A stretch of 64,000 bases of DNA from Siderastrea radians (GCA_964017195.1 OZ024894.1:31150388-31214387), one strand, 5' to 3'. Positions 1 to 9,362 are shown, counted from the first letter of the stretch. Numbers and translations are program-made. The notes: generated from the letters alone by a model not told the origin.

Positions 1-836
1 CTCTTGGTACATCTCATTTTATGCTCAAGGACACTGGCCGACAACATAAGTTTTGGTGAGTAAACTTGATGGTTCAAAAACAACAAATGCTTGCCCAGAA
101 TGAAGGAAATTGCTTCTCTGCAATTACATTTTTAAAAATTTTCTGGGGGGGCATGCCCCCAGACCCCCCTAGAGGTTCGGCCCTTCGGGGCAAAGCATTT
201 TCTCACTCCACACCAACCAAAAAACTTGGCATCTATGCAACAACTTCCGCGATTTGTGCCTGTTTTGTGCCAGACGACCACAAGGCAATTATTTGTTCCC
301 TTTTCTCAACTGAAGTGGGATGATTACGATGTATGTGAGCCATAAAACCCACAAAATTCGCAACTTACACATCAAATAAAATTTGAAAACGGTTGCAACT
401 TGCTCGCGCGGGTTGCAACTTGCTTCACTCAAACTGTCAATCAAATTACCAAGGTTGCGGCGGAAGTTTGCAAGGTTGCCATCAAAAGAACATCCGGTTT
501 GACTGTAATTACGCAATTGTTTGTGATTGGCTATCTGAACCAGTTCGCGGGAAAGGGTTGTCTAAAAATAAACCTACTTGTGAAAACGCCGTTTCACAGG
601 CGCAGTATGGAAGTTAGACGCTCCGGGTTATGGGCTTCCGGCGCCTTTGAGTGTTGTTCAATTACATAAAATGCTCTTTGATTTAAAAAAGAATTGTCAT
701 TCTAACTTTAGTATTAGACGCTTCATTGAATTCCTGCGTGAAGTCAGTCATGCAAAAAAGCGCTCGCCTGTTTCTGATTGGTGGTTGCATTGACAGTTAA
801 CTTAATTGGATTACATAGAAATTGTTGGGCGGAGAT
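1..836. other. Gene-free stretch
   Basis: No ORF or exon here resembles a known protein. The stretch holds a G/C-rich palindromic block at 144-191 (a G run, GCATGC, then C runs) that looks like a fragment of a dispersed repeat. At 390-425 a 14-base motif, GGTTGCAACTTGCT, occurs twice in tandem. The rest is ordinary AT-rich DNA. Confidence 0.6.
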
Positions 837-955
837 GAAAAAATGGGGGTCTTTGTAGCAGGCGTTCCCTCGTCCCAAGCTCCCAGAACCCCATTTTTCT
901 CCCGTTCCCCTTCCCCTTCCCCGTTTACGCCTGCCACGCAGGCTACCTGATAAGC
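837..955. repeat. G/C-rich dispersed repeat fragment
   Basis: A composition break against the AT-rich flanks. It has CCC/GGG-rich blocks (AAAATGGGGGTC at one side and ACCCCATTTTTC inside) and a short inverted repeat, CCTGCCACGCAGG, near 929-941. It abuts the 5' truncation of the gypsy fragment. It is probably the remnant of an interspersed element of unknown type. Confidence 0.4.
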
Positions 956-960
956 AGACC

Positions 961-2237
961 ACCCCGGAAATCATGCAGTATTTCAACAAACGTCACGAAA
1001 TCACGGTTGAAGATGGTTGTTTGTTATGGGGAATTCGCGTGATAGTTCCTCCGCAACTTCAAAAACGTGTGTTGTTCGAATTACACACAGGGCATCCCGG
1101 AATAGCCAGAATGAAGTCACTCGCACGACTTTACGTCTGGTGGCCGAACCTCGACAAAGACATAGCCACGGTTGTTCAGCGATGTGACGATTGCCAAAAG
1201 TCACGCAACAAGCCACAGCAGGCACCCTTACACCCGTGGGATTGGCTGAAAATGCCATGGCAAAGGATTCACATCGATTTCGCAGGACCGTTGATGGGAA
1301 TTGTGTGTTCTTAATTGTCGTCGATAGTCATTCCAAGTGGCTAGAAGTAGAATCGATGCACAGCATCACGAGTGAAGCAACGATCGAGAAACTTCGAGAA
1401 ATGTTCGCTCGGTACGGCATTCCACAGCAACTAGTAAGTGATAACGGTCCCCAATTCACTTCGCAAGAGTTTTCCAATTTTGCAAAGGCAAATGGTATCA
1501 AGCACACGCTTGTTGCTCCATATCACCCTCGTTCAAATGGCCAAGCGGAACGTTTTGTTCAAACATTTAAGCAATTTTTTAAAGGAGAGGGGAGCAACTC
1601 GATTAGGCAAAGTTTAGCTCGATTTCTGTTTAGTTATAGAACAACACCGAATAGCACGACAGGTCAAACACCCGCGGAGTTATTTTTGAATCGTAGATTG
1701 AGAACGAAATTAGATTTATTGCGCCCCGATCTCGGTCGAAAAGTGTTTGACAAGCAAGTTGAGCAGAAATTCAGACATGACAAAGTCAGCAAGGAACGAG
1801 AGTTCTCAATCGGAGAACAAGTTCTAGTGCAAAACTTTAGAGGAGAGCCCAGATGGCTGGAGGGCACTGTTGCGGAACAAACAGGTCCTGTCTCCTATAA
1901 AGTTCTCGTTGAAGACCAACTTTGGAAACGTCACTTTGACCAGATGCACAAGAAACATGCATATTTTATGGATCGCACCGCAGATCTTAGTGTCACCGCT
2001 CCAAGCCATGCGGTCAATCAAGACAACGTTGACGTCGAGCCAACAACACATCCGCGCACGGAAACCGCTACACGAGAACCGATCGTAGCTCAAAGCAGCG
2101 AAAATAGCAGCAATGCAACAGCACAAGCGATTGCACCAGCGCAACCTCAAACCCAGCCACGCTATCCAACTCGAGAACGCAAAGCTCCACAGCGTTTAGG
2201 TTTTGACACTTATAATATAGCAAAATATGATCTTTAG
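961..2237 (+). pseudogene. Ty3/gypsy pol, integrase region, frameshifted
   Basis: This is the C-terminal part of an LTR-retrotransposon polyprotein, the integrase that joins cDNA to host DNA. The first frame (to 1314) carries the zinc-binding HHCC module (HTGHPG ... CDDCQKS, about 1081-1200) and the first catalytic Asp in IHIDFAGP. The chain then continues in another frame from about 1298, with the second Asp in LVSDNGPQF, the Glu in NGQAERFVQ and a GPY/F-like tail (PRWLEGTV ... GPVSYKV), ending at the stop at 2235-2237. The break between about 1290 and 1305 puts the DDE residues in two frames, so this copy cannot make a whole integrase. Gag, protease, RT and RNase H are missing upstream, so it is 5' truncated. 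A polypurine tract and an LTR follow directly. The family call is firm; the exact clade is not. Confidence 0.9.
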
Positions 2238-2253
2238 AATAAGTGCAGGGGAA

Positions 2254-2468
2254 TGTAGTGTTCATTACTATTTTAGGATGAATTCCTTAGTCATTAGATA
2301 AGCGATTATCATTGGATGGAATACCTTAACCGCAATCATGCGATTATACCACTATATATCATTGTAAATAGCTTTGAATGATTCAGTCTAATAAAGCAGT
2401 TGTGTAAAGCACTTGTCAGTACTTCAGTGCGTACTCTATAGTAGTACAACGAACCCCAGTACACAACA
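2254..2468 (+). repeat. 3' LTR of the gypsy element
   Basis: The LTR begins TGTAGTG right after a purine tract (GCAGGGGAA, 2245-2253) and ends ACACAACA, giving TG...CA ends over 215 bp. AATAAA at 2390-2395 is a plausible polyadenylation signal in the R region. It sits 16 bp after the pol stop, as expected for a 3' LTR. No 5' LTR is in the window, so this is the surviving 3' end of a truncated copy. Confidence 0.75.
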
Positions 2469-2479
2469 GTTTTCAACAT

Positions 2480-3000
2480 GGTAATGGCAATATTCCTTTG
2501 CTTTTACCTGAACATTGTTAAGCTACTCCAGCAAGTTTCTCAATTTGTATAAGGAGTCGGTAGTGATTCCTCGTTGTCAGGTTGACTGTAATTGATGGAT
2601 TTTGTGAAACTATGAGCCGGGTTTTTCTCTGTTGCCTGAGATCAGAGATTTGGGATCTTCTCAAGTCTGTTGATTAAGTAGATCGCTACCACCAAAGGAC
2701 GCAGTGTTAATCTATAATTATACATTTTCAAGAAAAGGAAGCAAAATACACATTGAGGCGAGCAAGTTTCAACGTGTCTTGCCTAGCAGTACTAAGCGAC
2801 ATATAAGACAAAAACTGAAACAGTTTTCACTCTATGACTAATCGCACATTGCCTGATGATTGTTATTTTTTCTTTAGCAATTCACTGCATTGTAACAACT
2901 GTAAGTTGTAATTTGCCTTGTAAGCATTAAGCAAAATATACAGTGACTAGAATTTCTATCTCATCTGTGAACAAATTCGTAAACATTTTAATTTCGTTAT
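2480..3000. repeat. Interspersed repeat body, copy of 15.0-15.4 kb
   Basis: The reverse complement of 2560-3000 matches 15000-15430 with many shared words (AACGAAATTAAAAT, AATTTGTTCACAGATG, CTGTATAATT-type blocks, GTCTGTTGAT). In the 15-kb copy the body sits inside a large TIR element beside an AGGCCTGA motif array. Here it sits beside a different motif array (3000-3260). No coding potential was seen. Confidence 0.65.
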
Positions 3001-3262
3001 ACACAGCAAAAAAGCATTTTTGAGAATGAGTAAACCTGACTCTTTTTTTGAGCAAAATGTGTATTTCACTCAATATGTTGAGTAAAGTTACTCAAGATAC
3101 GAGTTGGACTTTTAACCCAACATAGTGAGTTGAAACAACTCTTAATTTTGAGTAAATCGAGTGTGAGTCAAATTTACTCAAACATCATATGAGTAAGTTG
3201 TTCTCACTCATAAGTCTACTCAACATAGTGAGTTGAAATAACTCCTCAGTTTGAGTAAGTCT
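3000..3262. repeat. GAGTAA/TTGAGT inverted-motif array
   Basis: A dense set of short motifs in both orientations (GAGTAA, TTACTC, ACTCAA, TTGAGT). It includes a repeated block, CAACATAGTGAGTTGAAA, near 3118 and 3222. The sequence can fold on itself at many registers. It is attached to the repeat body at 2480-3000 and looks like the subterminal region of a non-autonomous element. Confidence 0.6.
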
Positions 3263-3523
3263 ATCAGCTAGACTTAATTACCGCAAGTTTGCCGGTCAAG
3301 CAAATTTTTTGTAGATTTAGGGTACCGATATTGCTACCTTTGTGATGTACCACCAAATTATATTATTGGAGCAACTATAGATGAATCGAAAAGCGGTTTC
3401 CATTTTCACTTTCCAGCGGATTCTCTTCGGTTCCCTGGTGCCTGGTGACTGGCCGGTTTGGCTGAGTGGCCTTGGGCACGAAATCATCATGTGCAAAGTA
3501 GGTCCCTTCCCGACGTGCTGTTC
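3263..3523. other. Unannotated spacer
   Basis: I see no gene, RNA or repeat with a recognisable boundary here. It links the motif array to the 57-bp inverted repeat. Confidence 0.4.
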
Positions 3524-3580
3524 GCTAATCTCGTTCCCAGATCTCGTGGGTGGGCGAAGCCGAAGGCGAGATCTGGTCAA
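3524..3580 (+). repeat. 57-bp repeat, left arm of an inverted pair
   Basis: An essentially exact inverted match to 6760-6816. Each copy contains its own inner palindrome, CCAGATCTCG ... CGAGATCTGG, with a 20-nt spacer rich in GCGAAGCCGAAGG. The pair encloses the tRNA array and may be the TIRs of an element into which the array inserted, or two unrelated copies of a common repeat. Confidence 0.7.
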
Positions 3581-3903
3581 GTAAGAAAATTCGATTTTTT
3601 TTGATTGGCTGTTTCAAAACATGGCTGTCACAGCTCTAAAATTTGAACGTGCGTTGCGAGGCTTCTCAGGGCCTCTAGGGAATTCAATGTCTGTTTTTAT
3701 GCAAATTAGACATTGTGCACGCAATCATAATATATGCATTCTTGGGACATTTCGTTTTTTACAGTGGGCCTCAAAAGTCAAGAAGATTTCTTCTCAGTTC
3801 TTCATAGCATTATAAAGCTATTTCTAACGAATAACGATGTTCCGCCTTAAGAATCCACCGTAAGAATATTTACGTGACCCGATCAAATTTGCATAAAACC
3901 TAG
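3581..3903. other. Spacer left of the tRNA array
   Basis: No gene was recognised. The short ORF at 3621-3815 lacks similarity and codon character. The spacer joins the 57-bp repeat to the array. Confidence 0.4.
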
Positions 3904-3915
3904 ACATGTCTAATC
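3904..3915. repeat. 12-bp direct repeat, left of the tRNA array
   Basis: ACATGTCTAATC here is identical to 6481-6492. The bases on either side differ (G...G here, C...A at the other copy), so exactly 12 bp are shared. It abuts the first base of the tRNA array, as a target-site duplication would. Confidence 0.7.
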
Positions 3916-3968
3916 GCAGTTATTAACGCAACTTATGCAGTTGCGAAAAGAAAGCCTGAAAAAAATCA

Positions 3969-4039
3969 GGCTTGCCGGGATTCGAACCCTGACCACTGCG
4001 ATACCGGTGCAGCGCTCTAACCAATTGAGCTAACAAGCC
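3969..4039 (-). tRNA. tRNA-like gene copy 1 (Thr, GGT anticodon)
   Basis: Read on -, it begins GGCTTGT and ends CAAGCC. The A box (TAGCTCAATTGG) and B box (GGTTCGAATCC) are intact and a T run follows, so it should be a Pol III unit. With standard numbering the anticodon loop is CCGGTAT, giving GGT (Thr). Oddities: C instead of U before the anticodon, an A-C pair closing the anticodon stem, and one base short in the T/acceptor region. It could be a functional but unusual tRNA or a tRNA-derived repeat. Confidence 0.75.
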
Positions 4040-4217
4040 AACTGGGAGCTGGTCATTAAATTGGTTCGTAATATACCCGGGGAAGATGAAGATGACATTA
4101 TGAATATATGAAATTCATATATTTGAACTGCGGAATGAAGAAGTAAATGTAAAGAAGATCCTCGCAGTTATTAACGCAACTTATGCAGTTGCGAAAAGAA
4201 AGCCTGAAAAAGAATCA

Positions 4218-4288
4218 GGCTTGCCGGGATTCGAACCCTGACCACTGCGATACCGGTGCAGCGCTCTAACCAATTGAGCTAACAAGCC
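4218..4288 (-). tRNA. tRNA-like gene copy 2 (Thr, GGT)
   Basis: Identical in the 71-nt body to copy 1 and 249 bp away. The single difference nearby is a G in the 3' A/T run (AAAAAGAATC), which breaks the terminator run on - into shorter T blocks. Confidence 0.75.
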
Positions 4289-4465
4289 AACTGGGAGCTG
4301 GTCATTAAATTGGTTCGTAATATACCCGGGGAAGATGAAGATGACATTATGAATATATGAAATTCATATATTTGAACTGCGGAATGAAGAAGTAAATGTA
4401 AAGAAGATCCTCGCAGTTATTAACGCAACTTATGCAGTTGCGAAAAGAAAGCCTGAAAAAAATCA

Positions 4466-4536
4466 GGCTTGCCGGGATTCGAACCCTGACCACTGCGATA
4501 CCGGTGCAGCGCTCTAACCAATTGAGCTAACAAGCC
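4466..4536 (-). tRNA. tRNA-like gene copy 3 (Thr, GGT)
   Basis: Body identical to copy 1, with an intact T-run terminator. The upstream spacer has one change in the ATATATGAA palindrome (GAAAATCAT), which weakens that hairpin. Confidence 0.75.
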
Positions 4537-4713
4537 AACTGGGAGCTGGTCATTAAATTGGTTCGTAATATACCCGGGGAAGATGAAGATGACATTATGA
4601 ATATATGAAAATCATATATTTGAACTGCGGAATGAAGAAGTAAATGTAAAGAAGATCCTCGCAGTTATTAACGCAACTTATGCAGTTGCGAAAAGAAAGC
4701 CTGAAAAAAATCA

Positions 4714-4784
4714 GGCTTGCCGGGATTCGAACCCTGACCACTGCGATACCGGTGCAGCGCTCTAACCAATTGAGCTAACAAGCC
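4714..4784 (-). tRNA. tRNA-like gene copy 4 (Thr, GGT)
   Basis: Body identical to copy 1, spacing 248 bp, A and B boxes intact, T-run terminator intact. Confidence 0.75.
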
Positions 4785-4961
4785 AACTGGGAGCTGGTCA
4801 TTAAATTGGTTCGTAATATACCCGGGGAAGATGAAGATGACATTATGAATATATGAAATTCATATATTTGAACTGCGGAATGAAGAAGTAAATGTAAAGA
4901 AGATCCTCGCAGTTATTAACGCAACTTATGCAGTTGCGAAAAGAAAGCCTGAAAAAAATCA

Positions 4962-5032
4962 GGCTTGGCGGGATTCGAACCCTGACCACTGCGATACTGG
5001 TGCAGCGCTCTAACCAATTGAGCTAACAAGCC
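4962..5032 (-). tRNA. tRNA-like gene copy 5 (Thr, AGT anticodon variant)
   Basis: Two changes from the consensus. In the anticodon loop, CCGGTAT becomes CCAGTAT, converting GGT to AGT, the usual eukaryotic Thr anticodon (read as IGU). In the T/acceptor region CCCGGC becomes CCCGCC, which costs a pair. Both lie within one 71-nt gene whose neighbours are otherwise identical. Confidence 0.7.
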
Positions 5033-5209
5033 AACTGGGAGCTGGTCATTAAATTGGTTCGTAATATACCCGGGGAAGATGAGGATGACATTATGAATAT
5101 ATGAAATTCATATATTTGAACTGCGGAATGAAGAAGTAAATGTAAAGAAGATCCTCGCAGTTATTAACGCAACTTATGCAGTTGCGAAAAGAAAGCCTGA
5201 AAAAAATCA

Positions 5210-5280
5210 AGCTTGCCGGGATTCGAACCCTGACCACTGCGATACCGGTGCAGCGCTCTAACCAATTGAGCTAACAAGCC
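5210..5280 (-). tRNA. tRNA-like gene copy 6 (Thr, GGT; acceptor change)
   Basis: As copy 1 except that the last acceptor base on - changes from C to T, turning the terminal G-C pair into G-U. Promoter boxes and terminator are intact. Confidence 0.7.
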
Positions 5281-5457
5281 AACTGGGAGCTGGTCATTAA
5301 ATTGGTTCGTAATATACCCGGGGAAGATGAAGATGACATTATGAATATATGAAATTCATATATTTGAACTGCGGAATGAAGAAGTAAATGTAAAGAAGAT
5401 CCTCGCAGTTATTAACGCAACTTATGCAGTTGCGAAAAGAAAGCCTGAAAAAAATCA

Positions 5458-5528
5458 GGCTTGCCGGGATTCGAACCCCGACCACTGCGATACCGGTGCA
5501 GCGCTCTAACCAATTGAGCTAACAAGCC
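5458..5528 (-). tRNA. tRNA-like gene copy 7 (Thr, GGT; T-stem change)
   Basis: As copy 1 except for one change in the T stem (TCAGGG to TCGGGG on -). This is the last - strand copy. Its 5' flank runs directly into the inversion joint at about 5611. Confidence 0.75.
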
Positions 5529-5787
5529 AACTGGGAGCTGGTCATTAAATTGGTTCGTAATATACCCGGGGAAGATGAAGATGACATTATGAATATATGA
5601 AATTCATATATTTTTTTTTTCAGGCTTTCTTTTCGCAACTGCATAAGTTGCGTTAATAACTGCGAGGATCTTCTTTACATTTACTTCTTCATTCCGCAGT
5701 TCAAATATATGAATTTCATATATTCATAATGTCATCTTCATCTTCCCCGGGTATATTACGAACCAATTTAATGACCAGCTCCCAGTT

Positions 5788-5858
5788 GGCTTGTTAGCTC
5801 AATTGGTTAGAGCGCTGCACCGGTATCGCAGTGGTCAGGGTTCGAATCCCGGCAAGCC
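5788..5858 (+). tRNA. tRNA-like gene copy 8 (Thr, GGT)
   Basis: First + strand copy. The anticodon GGT is at 5822-5824 in the loop CCGGTAT (5820-5826). The acceptor GGCTTG pairs with CAAGCC, D stem GCTC with GAGC. A box and B box are intact. It is followed by GCCTGA, seven T and TCAGGC, a hairpin around a T run. Confidence 0.75.
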
Positions 5859-5861
5859 TGA

Positions 5862-5868
5862 TTTTTTT
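5862..5868 (+). terminator. Pol III T-run terminator
   Basis: Seven T starting 4 nt after the 3' end of copy 8, flanked by GCCTGA and TCAGGC so the run lies in the loop of a short stem. The same arrangement follows copies 9 (6110-6116) and 10 (6358-6364) and, inverted, the - strand copies. Confidence 0.65.
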
Positions 5869-6035
5869 CAGGCTTTCTTTTCGCAACTGCATAAGTTGCG
5901 TTAATAACTGCGAGGATCTTCTTTACATTTACTTCTTCATTCCGCAGTTCAAATATATGAATTTCATATATTCATAATGTCATCTTCATCTTCCCCGGGT
6001 ATATTACGAACCAATTTAATGACCAGCTCCCAGTT

Positions 6036-6106
6036 GGCTTGTTAGCTCAATTGGTTAGAGCGCTGCACCGGTATCGCAGTGGTCAGGGTTCGAATCCCGG
6101 CAAGCC
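6036..6106 (+). tRNA. tRNA-like gene copy 9 (Thr, GGT)
   Basis: Identical to copy 8, 248 bp downstream, with intact internal promoter boxes and T-run terminator. Confidence 0.75.
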
Positions 6107-6283
6107 TGATTTTTTTCAGGCTTTCTTTTCGCAACTGCATAAGTTGCGTTAATAACTGCGAGGATCTTCTTTACATTTACTTCTTCATTCCGCAGTTCAA
6201 ATATATGAATTTCATGTATTCATAATGTCATCTTCATCTTCCCCGGGTATATTACGAACCAATTTAATGACCAGCTCCCAGTT

Positions 6284-6354
6284 GGCTTGTTAGCTCAATT
6301 GGTTAGAGCGCTGCACCGGTATCGCAGTGGTCAGGGTTCGAATCCCGGCAAGCC
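6284..6354 (+). tRNA. tRNA-like gene copy 10 (Thr, GGT)
   Basis: Identical to copy 8 and the last of the array. Its upstream spacer has one change (TTCATGTAT for TTCATATAT). Its downstream spacer is cut off at 6480 where the 12-bp direct repeat starts. Confidence 0.75.
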
Positions 6355-6480
6355 TGATTTTTTTCAGGCTTTCTTTTCGCAACTGCATAAGTTGCGTTAA
6401 TAACTGCGAGGATCTTCTTTACATTTACTTCTTCATTCCGCAGTTCAAATATATGAATTTCATATATTCATAATGATGTC

Positions 6481-6492
6481 ACATGTCTAATC
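6481..6492. repeat. 12-bp direct repeat, right of the tRNA array
   Basis: ACATGTCTAATC, identical to 3904-3915 and in the same orientation. Together they frame the array and look like a target-site duplication. Confidence 0.7.
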
Positions 6493-6759
6493 ATTGCATG
6501 TAGCCGCCGAATTAACACTTAATCAAATAAAATATTATTTACCCGACTGAGCTTTGATGATTGCCTTCTGCTTTATTCTTTAGTAAAATACTTTGCTAGA
6601 TATCATTCCAGGAAAGACGAGATTGGTTAAGCATTCGTTATTCATTTGGTTAAGCGTTGGTTTTTCATTTGATTGCCATTTTCTTAGAATTGTCTCGGGC
6701 ATGCGCTATTGACTTGCCTGCCACATTCCTGACAGGCAATCACGTGGTACAAATCGGAT
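6493..6759. other. Spacer right of the tRNA array
   Basis: No gene seen. It ends with CCTGACAGGCAATCACGTGG-type sequence before the 57-bp inverted repeat. It lies between the direct repeat and that repeat, mirroring 3581-3903. Confidence 0.4.
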
Positions 6760-6816
6760 TTGACCAGATCTCGCCTTCGGCTTCGCCCACCCACGAGATC
6801 TGGGAACGAGATTAGC
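6760..6816 (-). repeat. 57-bp repeat, right arm of the inverted pair
   Basis: Reverse complement of 3524-3580 across all 57 bp. The two copies point toward each other across the tRNA array. Confidence 0.7.
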
Positions 6817-7879
6817 TGTTCGCCTTTTTGGCGCCTGTATCTCAACGACCTTCGTTTGAATTCATCGTTTGAGGTATGAATTTCTGTCTCTTCGGAGAGA
6901 TGGCTTGTGAACTATTCCTTCTTCCTGCTTCACGGTCTCCAAATAGCTGGATAAAATCTTCTTACAGCGGATTAACGATCGTTGGGAAGGTTTTCATGCC
7001 ATTAATCAAGCTTCATCGAGTCAAGTTCGGCCGCCATATTTGATGGCTCATGTGATTGTCAAGGTAGGCTTAAGTTCAGACTGTAAAACGTAAGCTGAGG
7101 CTTTTATACGTCCAAATGTTGTTGCCTTGTTTGATATTTACTACGTTTGAGCGAAATCCCCCGCACTTGAAGTTTTCTTGAAGACATTTTCTTAGGGACT
7201 TCAAAAGCAATATTCGTGGCTCATTTCTGAGGACCTGCACCCTTTGATCAAGATTCGAATATATAGATTTAGCCAAGCCTAAAAGCAAAGCCGCGAAGGA
7301 ATAAACTGGTGTTCGTTTCTCAAAAATAGTCCTGAAACTTTTTGGTCTGAAATATATTTCGGTGCTTTTTTTGGCTCGTTCGCTTTCGAAAAGTGTTTCT
7401 CAAAAAGCCTGAAAGTGTACGTTCCGAATTGTCCTCTAATATTTTGGGGATCTGTTCTAGAGGCTGAGCACAGCTTGATTATTTTTTTTTGGGGGGGGGC
7501 ATCAAACTGAACACATTTTCTCACAAGTCGTCTTGCTTGGTGTTTGCAATGTTTTCATATCCTGTCATTAACTGTCAAGGCTTGTCAAATCTCCTTGGAT
7601 TATTGGCTGTTCGCTTGAATGAACTTGAAACGGCGCTCATTTACAAAAACAAAATAAAAATTATTCGACTGTTTAAATGGGTTATCTTCATCGCGTTCGG
7701 ATGTTAACAAATAACATGAACTGCCACTAAATAAAAATATTAGTCTGGTCAAAAATTTATACTGACATTTCACCGGCATTTTACTGGGACTACCCGAAAG
7801 AAAGGATCTGGGGAGCTTCGACGCACTTGTAATAAACTTATCGAAGAAATGTCGCGTAGGTCTTAGCAGCCGCAAAAAA
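6817..7879. other. Gene-free stretch
   Basis: Several short ORFs on both strands, none with recognisable similarity or supporting splice sites. There is a T run followed by a G run at 7483-7499. I see no RNA gene or defined repeat border. Confidence 0.45.
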
Positions 7880-9362
7880 ATTCAAGCACTTTGAGGAACA
7901 CATTACTTACCGGATAAAATAGCTTTAAACTCATAACTGCTTCGCTTATAGTTACTTAAGTAACCCTTATATTTCGTTCTTTAACTTGAGACCATCGAGA
8001 TGGAAATCAAACAAACAAACACCGTCCAAACATTTTTAACTCTGTGGCATACGTTTTGCTGCTGCAAATTGTCTGAAATTCGAGCGCTTTTAAAAATGCA
8101 CAGAACTGTTTTTGGAAGCTTTTCGGATATAATAGGTTTAAACCGACAACTGCTTCGCTTATAGTTTTTCAAATAACTGTTATATTTCGTTCTCTGACTA
8201 GAGACCATGAAGATTCAAAACAAAGAAACACCAAACACGCTTTAATTAAATTTTGCCAGCATAAGTTTTGCGGATGCGAAGTAAGCCTATATAAAGTTAG
8301 GCGCTTTGAGGAACGCACAAAACTGTTTACGGAAGCCTTTGGGATAAATTAGCTTTAAACCGACAACTGCGTCGCTTAAAAAATTATTACTACTGAAAAT
8401 TTCTAGGACAAGAAAATCGACAGTTGCACAAAGAGGTGGACCGGACAGTCAAAATTGAAAGCAGAGCTTGTGCAGTTGTCTTGGGACTGTACTTAGACCT
8501 ACTGTTATGAATAAACAAACACAAAATAATGGACAGAGAAATCATTTTTGAAAAAAGTTTATTCGAAAACCCGTAAGTTTATACTTAAATGCAATTCGCG
8601 TAACACTTCCAAAAACGTAGGTCGGTCGACGTGAGTTAAATCGGCTGAGCATGGCAAAATACTCAAGAATCTGTCACAAATCTGAGCGCGTTTTCTAATA
8701 ATTCTTTAAAGTCAAAAGTAAATGACACATTTCTAATGGCATAAATCAAATTTCCATTTTAAAACGTAATTTCTTTCACCGTAATACTCGAAATCATGTA
8801 CCTTAGACCCTTTAAAAACTTCACTTACTTGGTTGTGTTTCAGAACAGGGCAAACTCTCCGCCGTGAAGAAAACAAAGCGATGAAGTCCTTTGAAGGCAG
8901 CTTTCGTAACTTGAACTTTTCGCCTTCTACCAGTATTCTTTTGAACTTTTTCTTTCCATTTATAGATATTAGATGTTTTTTTTGACAAGTATAAAACTTC
9001 AGTACTCTCGAACAATCGTTAAATGCTAAAGAAGCTTTAAGCTTTTAAAGAAACCTCTTTTTCAAAAGCGACGATGGTCATGCGATTTCCCGCCAAGAAA
9101 AAAAAACGGTTGCCCAAAAGCACCGCGCGATTTCCCGCCAAGAAAAGATGGCATTCTCTACCCCCGTCGGGTTGTCTTGGGACTCCCCTCCCCCTCCCAC
9201 AGAGTCTGTGTGGACAGACGGACGTACGGATGTACGGACGTACGGACGTACGGACGGACGGTCACGTGACTATTACGTCACCAAAATTTCTCGGATAGAT
9301 AGGTTACCAAATTTCCTTAGCAATGGAGCTCCGCTGGCGGGCTTTGCCCGCAGGCTCCGCTA
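7880..9362 (-). repeat. 1.5-kb repeat, relative of 49.85-51.24 kb
   Basis: Begins with diverged tandem blocks sharing ACTGCTTCGCTTATAGTT and ATATTTCGTTCT (7930, 8146; a third partial at 8360). It ends with GTCGGGTTGTCTTGGGACTC, a block rich in GACGGACGTACG and a terminal GGTTACCAAATTT ... GCTCCGCT. The same order of blocks recurs at 49945-51243. A - strand exon-like ORF (8827-9015) ends at a GTAAGT donor, as does its counterpart at 50963-50789. The copies are well diverged, so the family is old. Confidence 0.6.
8827..9015 (-). CDS. Exon-like ORF inside the repeat, unknown product
   Basis: An open - strand frame starting MFESTEVLYLSKK and rich in Lys, ending at a good 5' splice donor (CCAA, then GTAAGT, around 8826-8831). 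The counterpart at 50789-50963 also reads ...SLFEYILVFFKAKEIWKE and ends at CAG, then GTAAGC. The resemblance is weak (LFE, V.., KWKE/IWKE). It may be a first exon of an element-encoded gene or a coincidence. No function can be named. Confidence 0.25.

Larger units (their letters stand above)
3916..6480. repeat. Palindromic tandem tRNA array, 248-bp unit
   Basis: Ten units of 248-249 bp, each with one 71-nt tRNA-like gene. Seven are on - (3969-5528) and three on + (5788-6354), arranged head to head with the inversion joint at about 5611-5623, in a run of T. Each spacer carries a 7-bp-stem hairpin (CGCAACT ... AGTTGCG), an ATATATGAA/TTCATATAT palindrome and a CCCGGG site. Units are nearly identical, with only scattered single changes, implying recent amplification or gene conversion. 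The right end stops inside a spacer (CATAATG), then the 12-bp direct repeat follows. Confidence 0.9.

Noticed and set aside
3969..6354. CRISPR-like array
   Set aside because: The repeat is a tRNA-like gene with Pol III boxes in 248-bp units and the spacers are identical, in a eukaryotic context.
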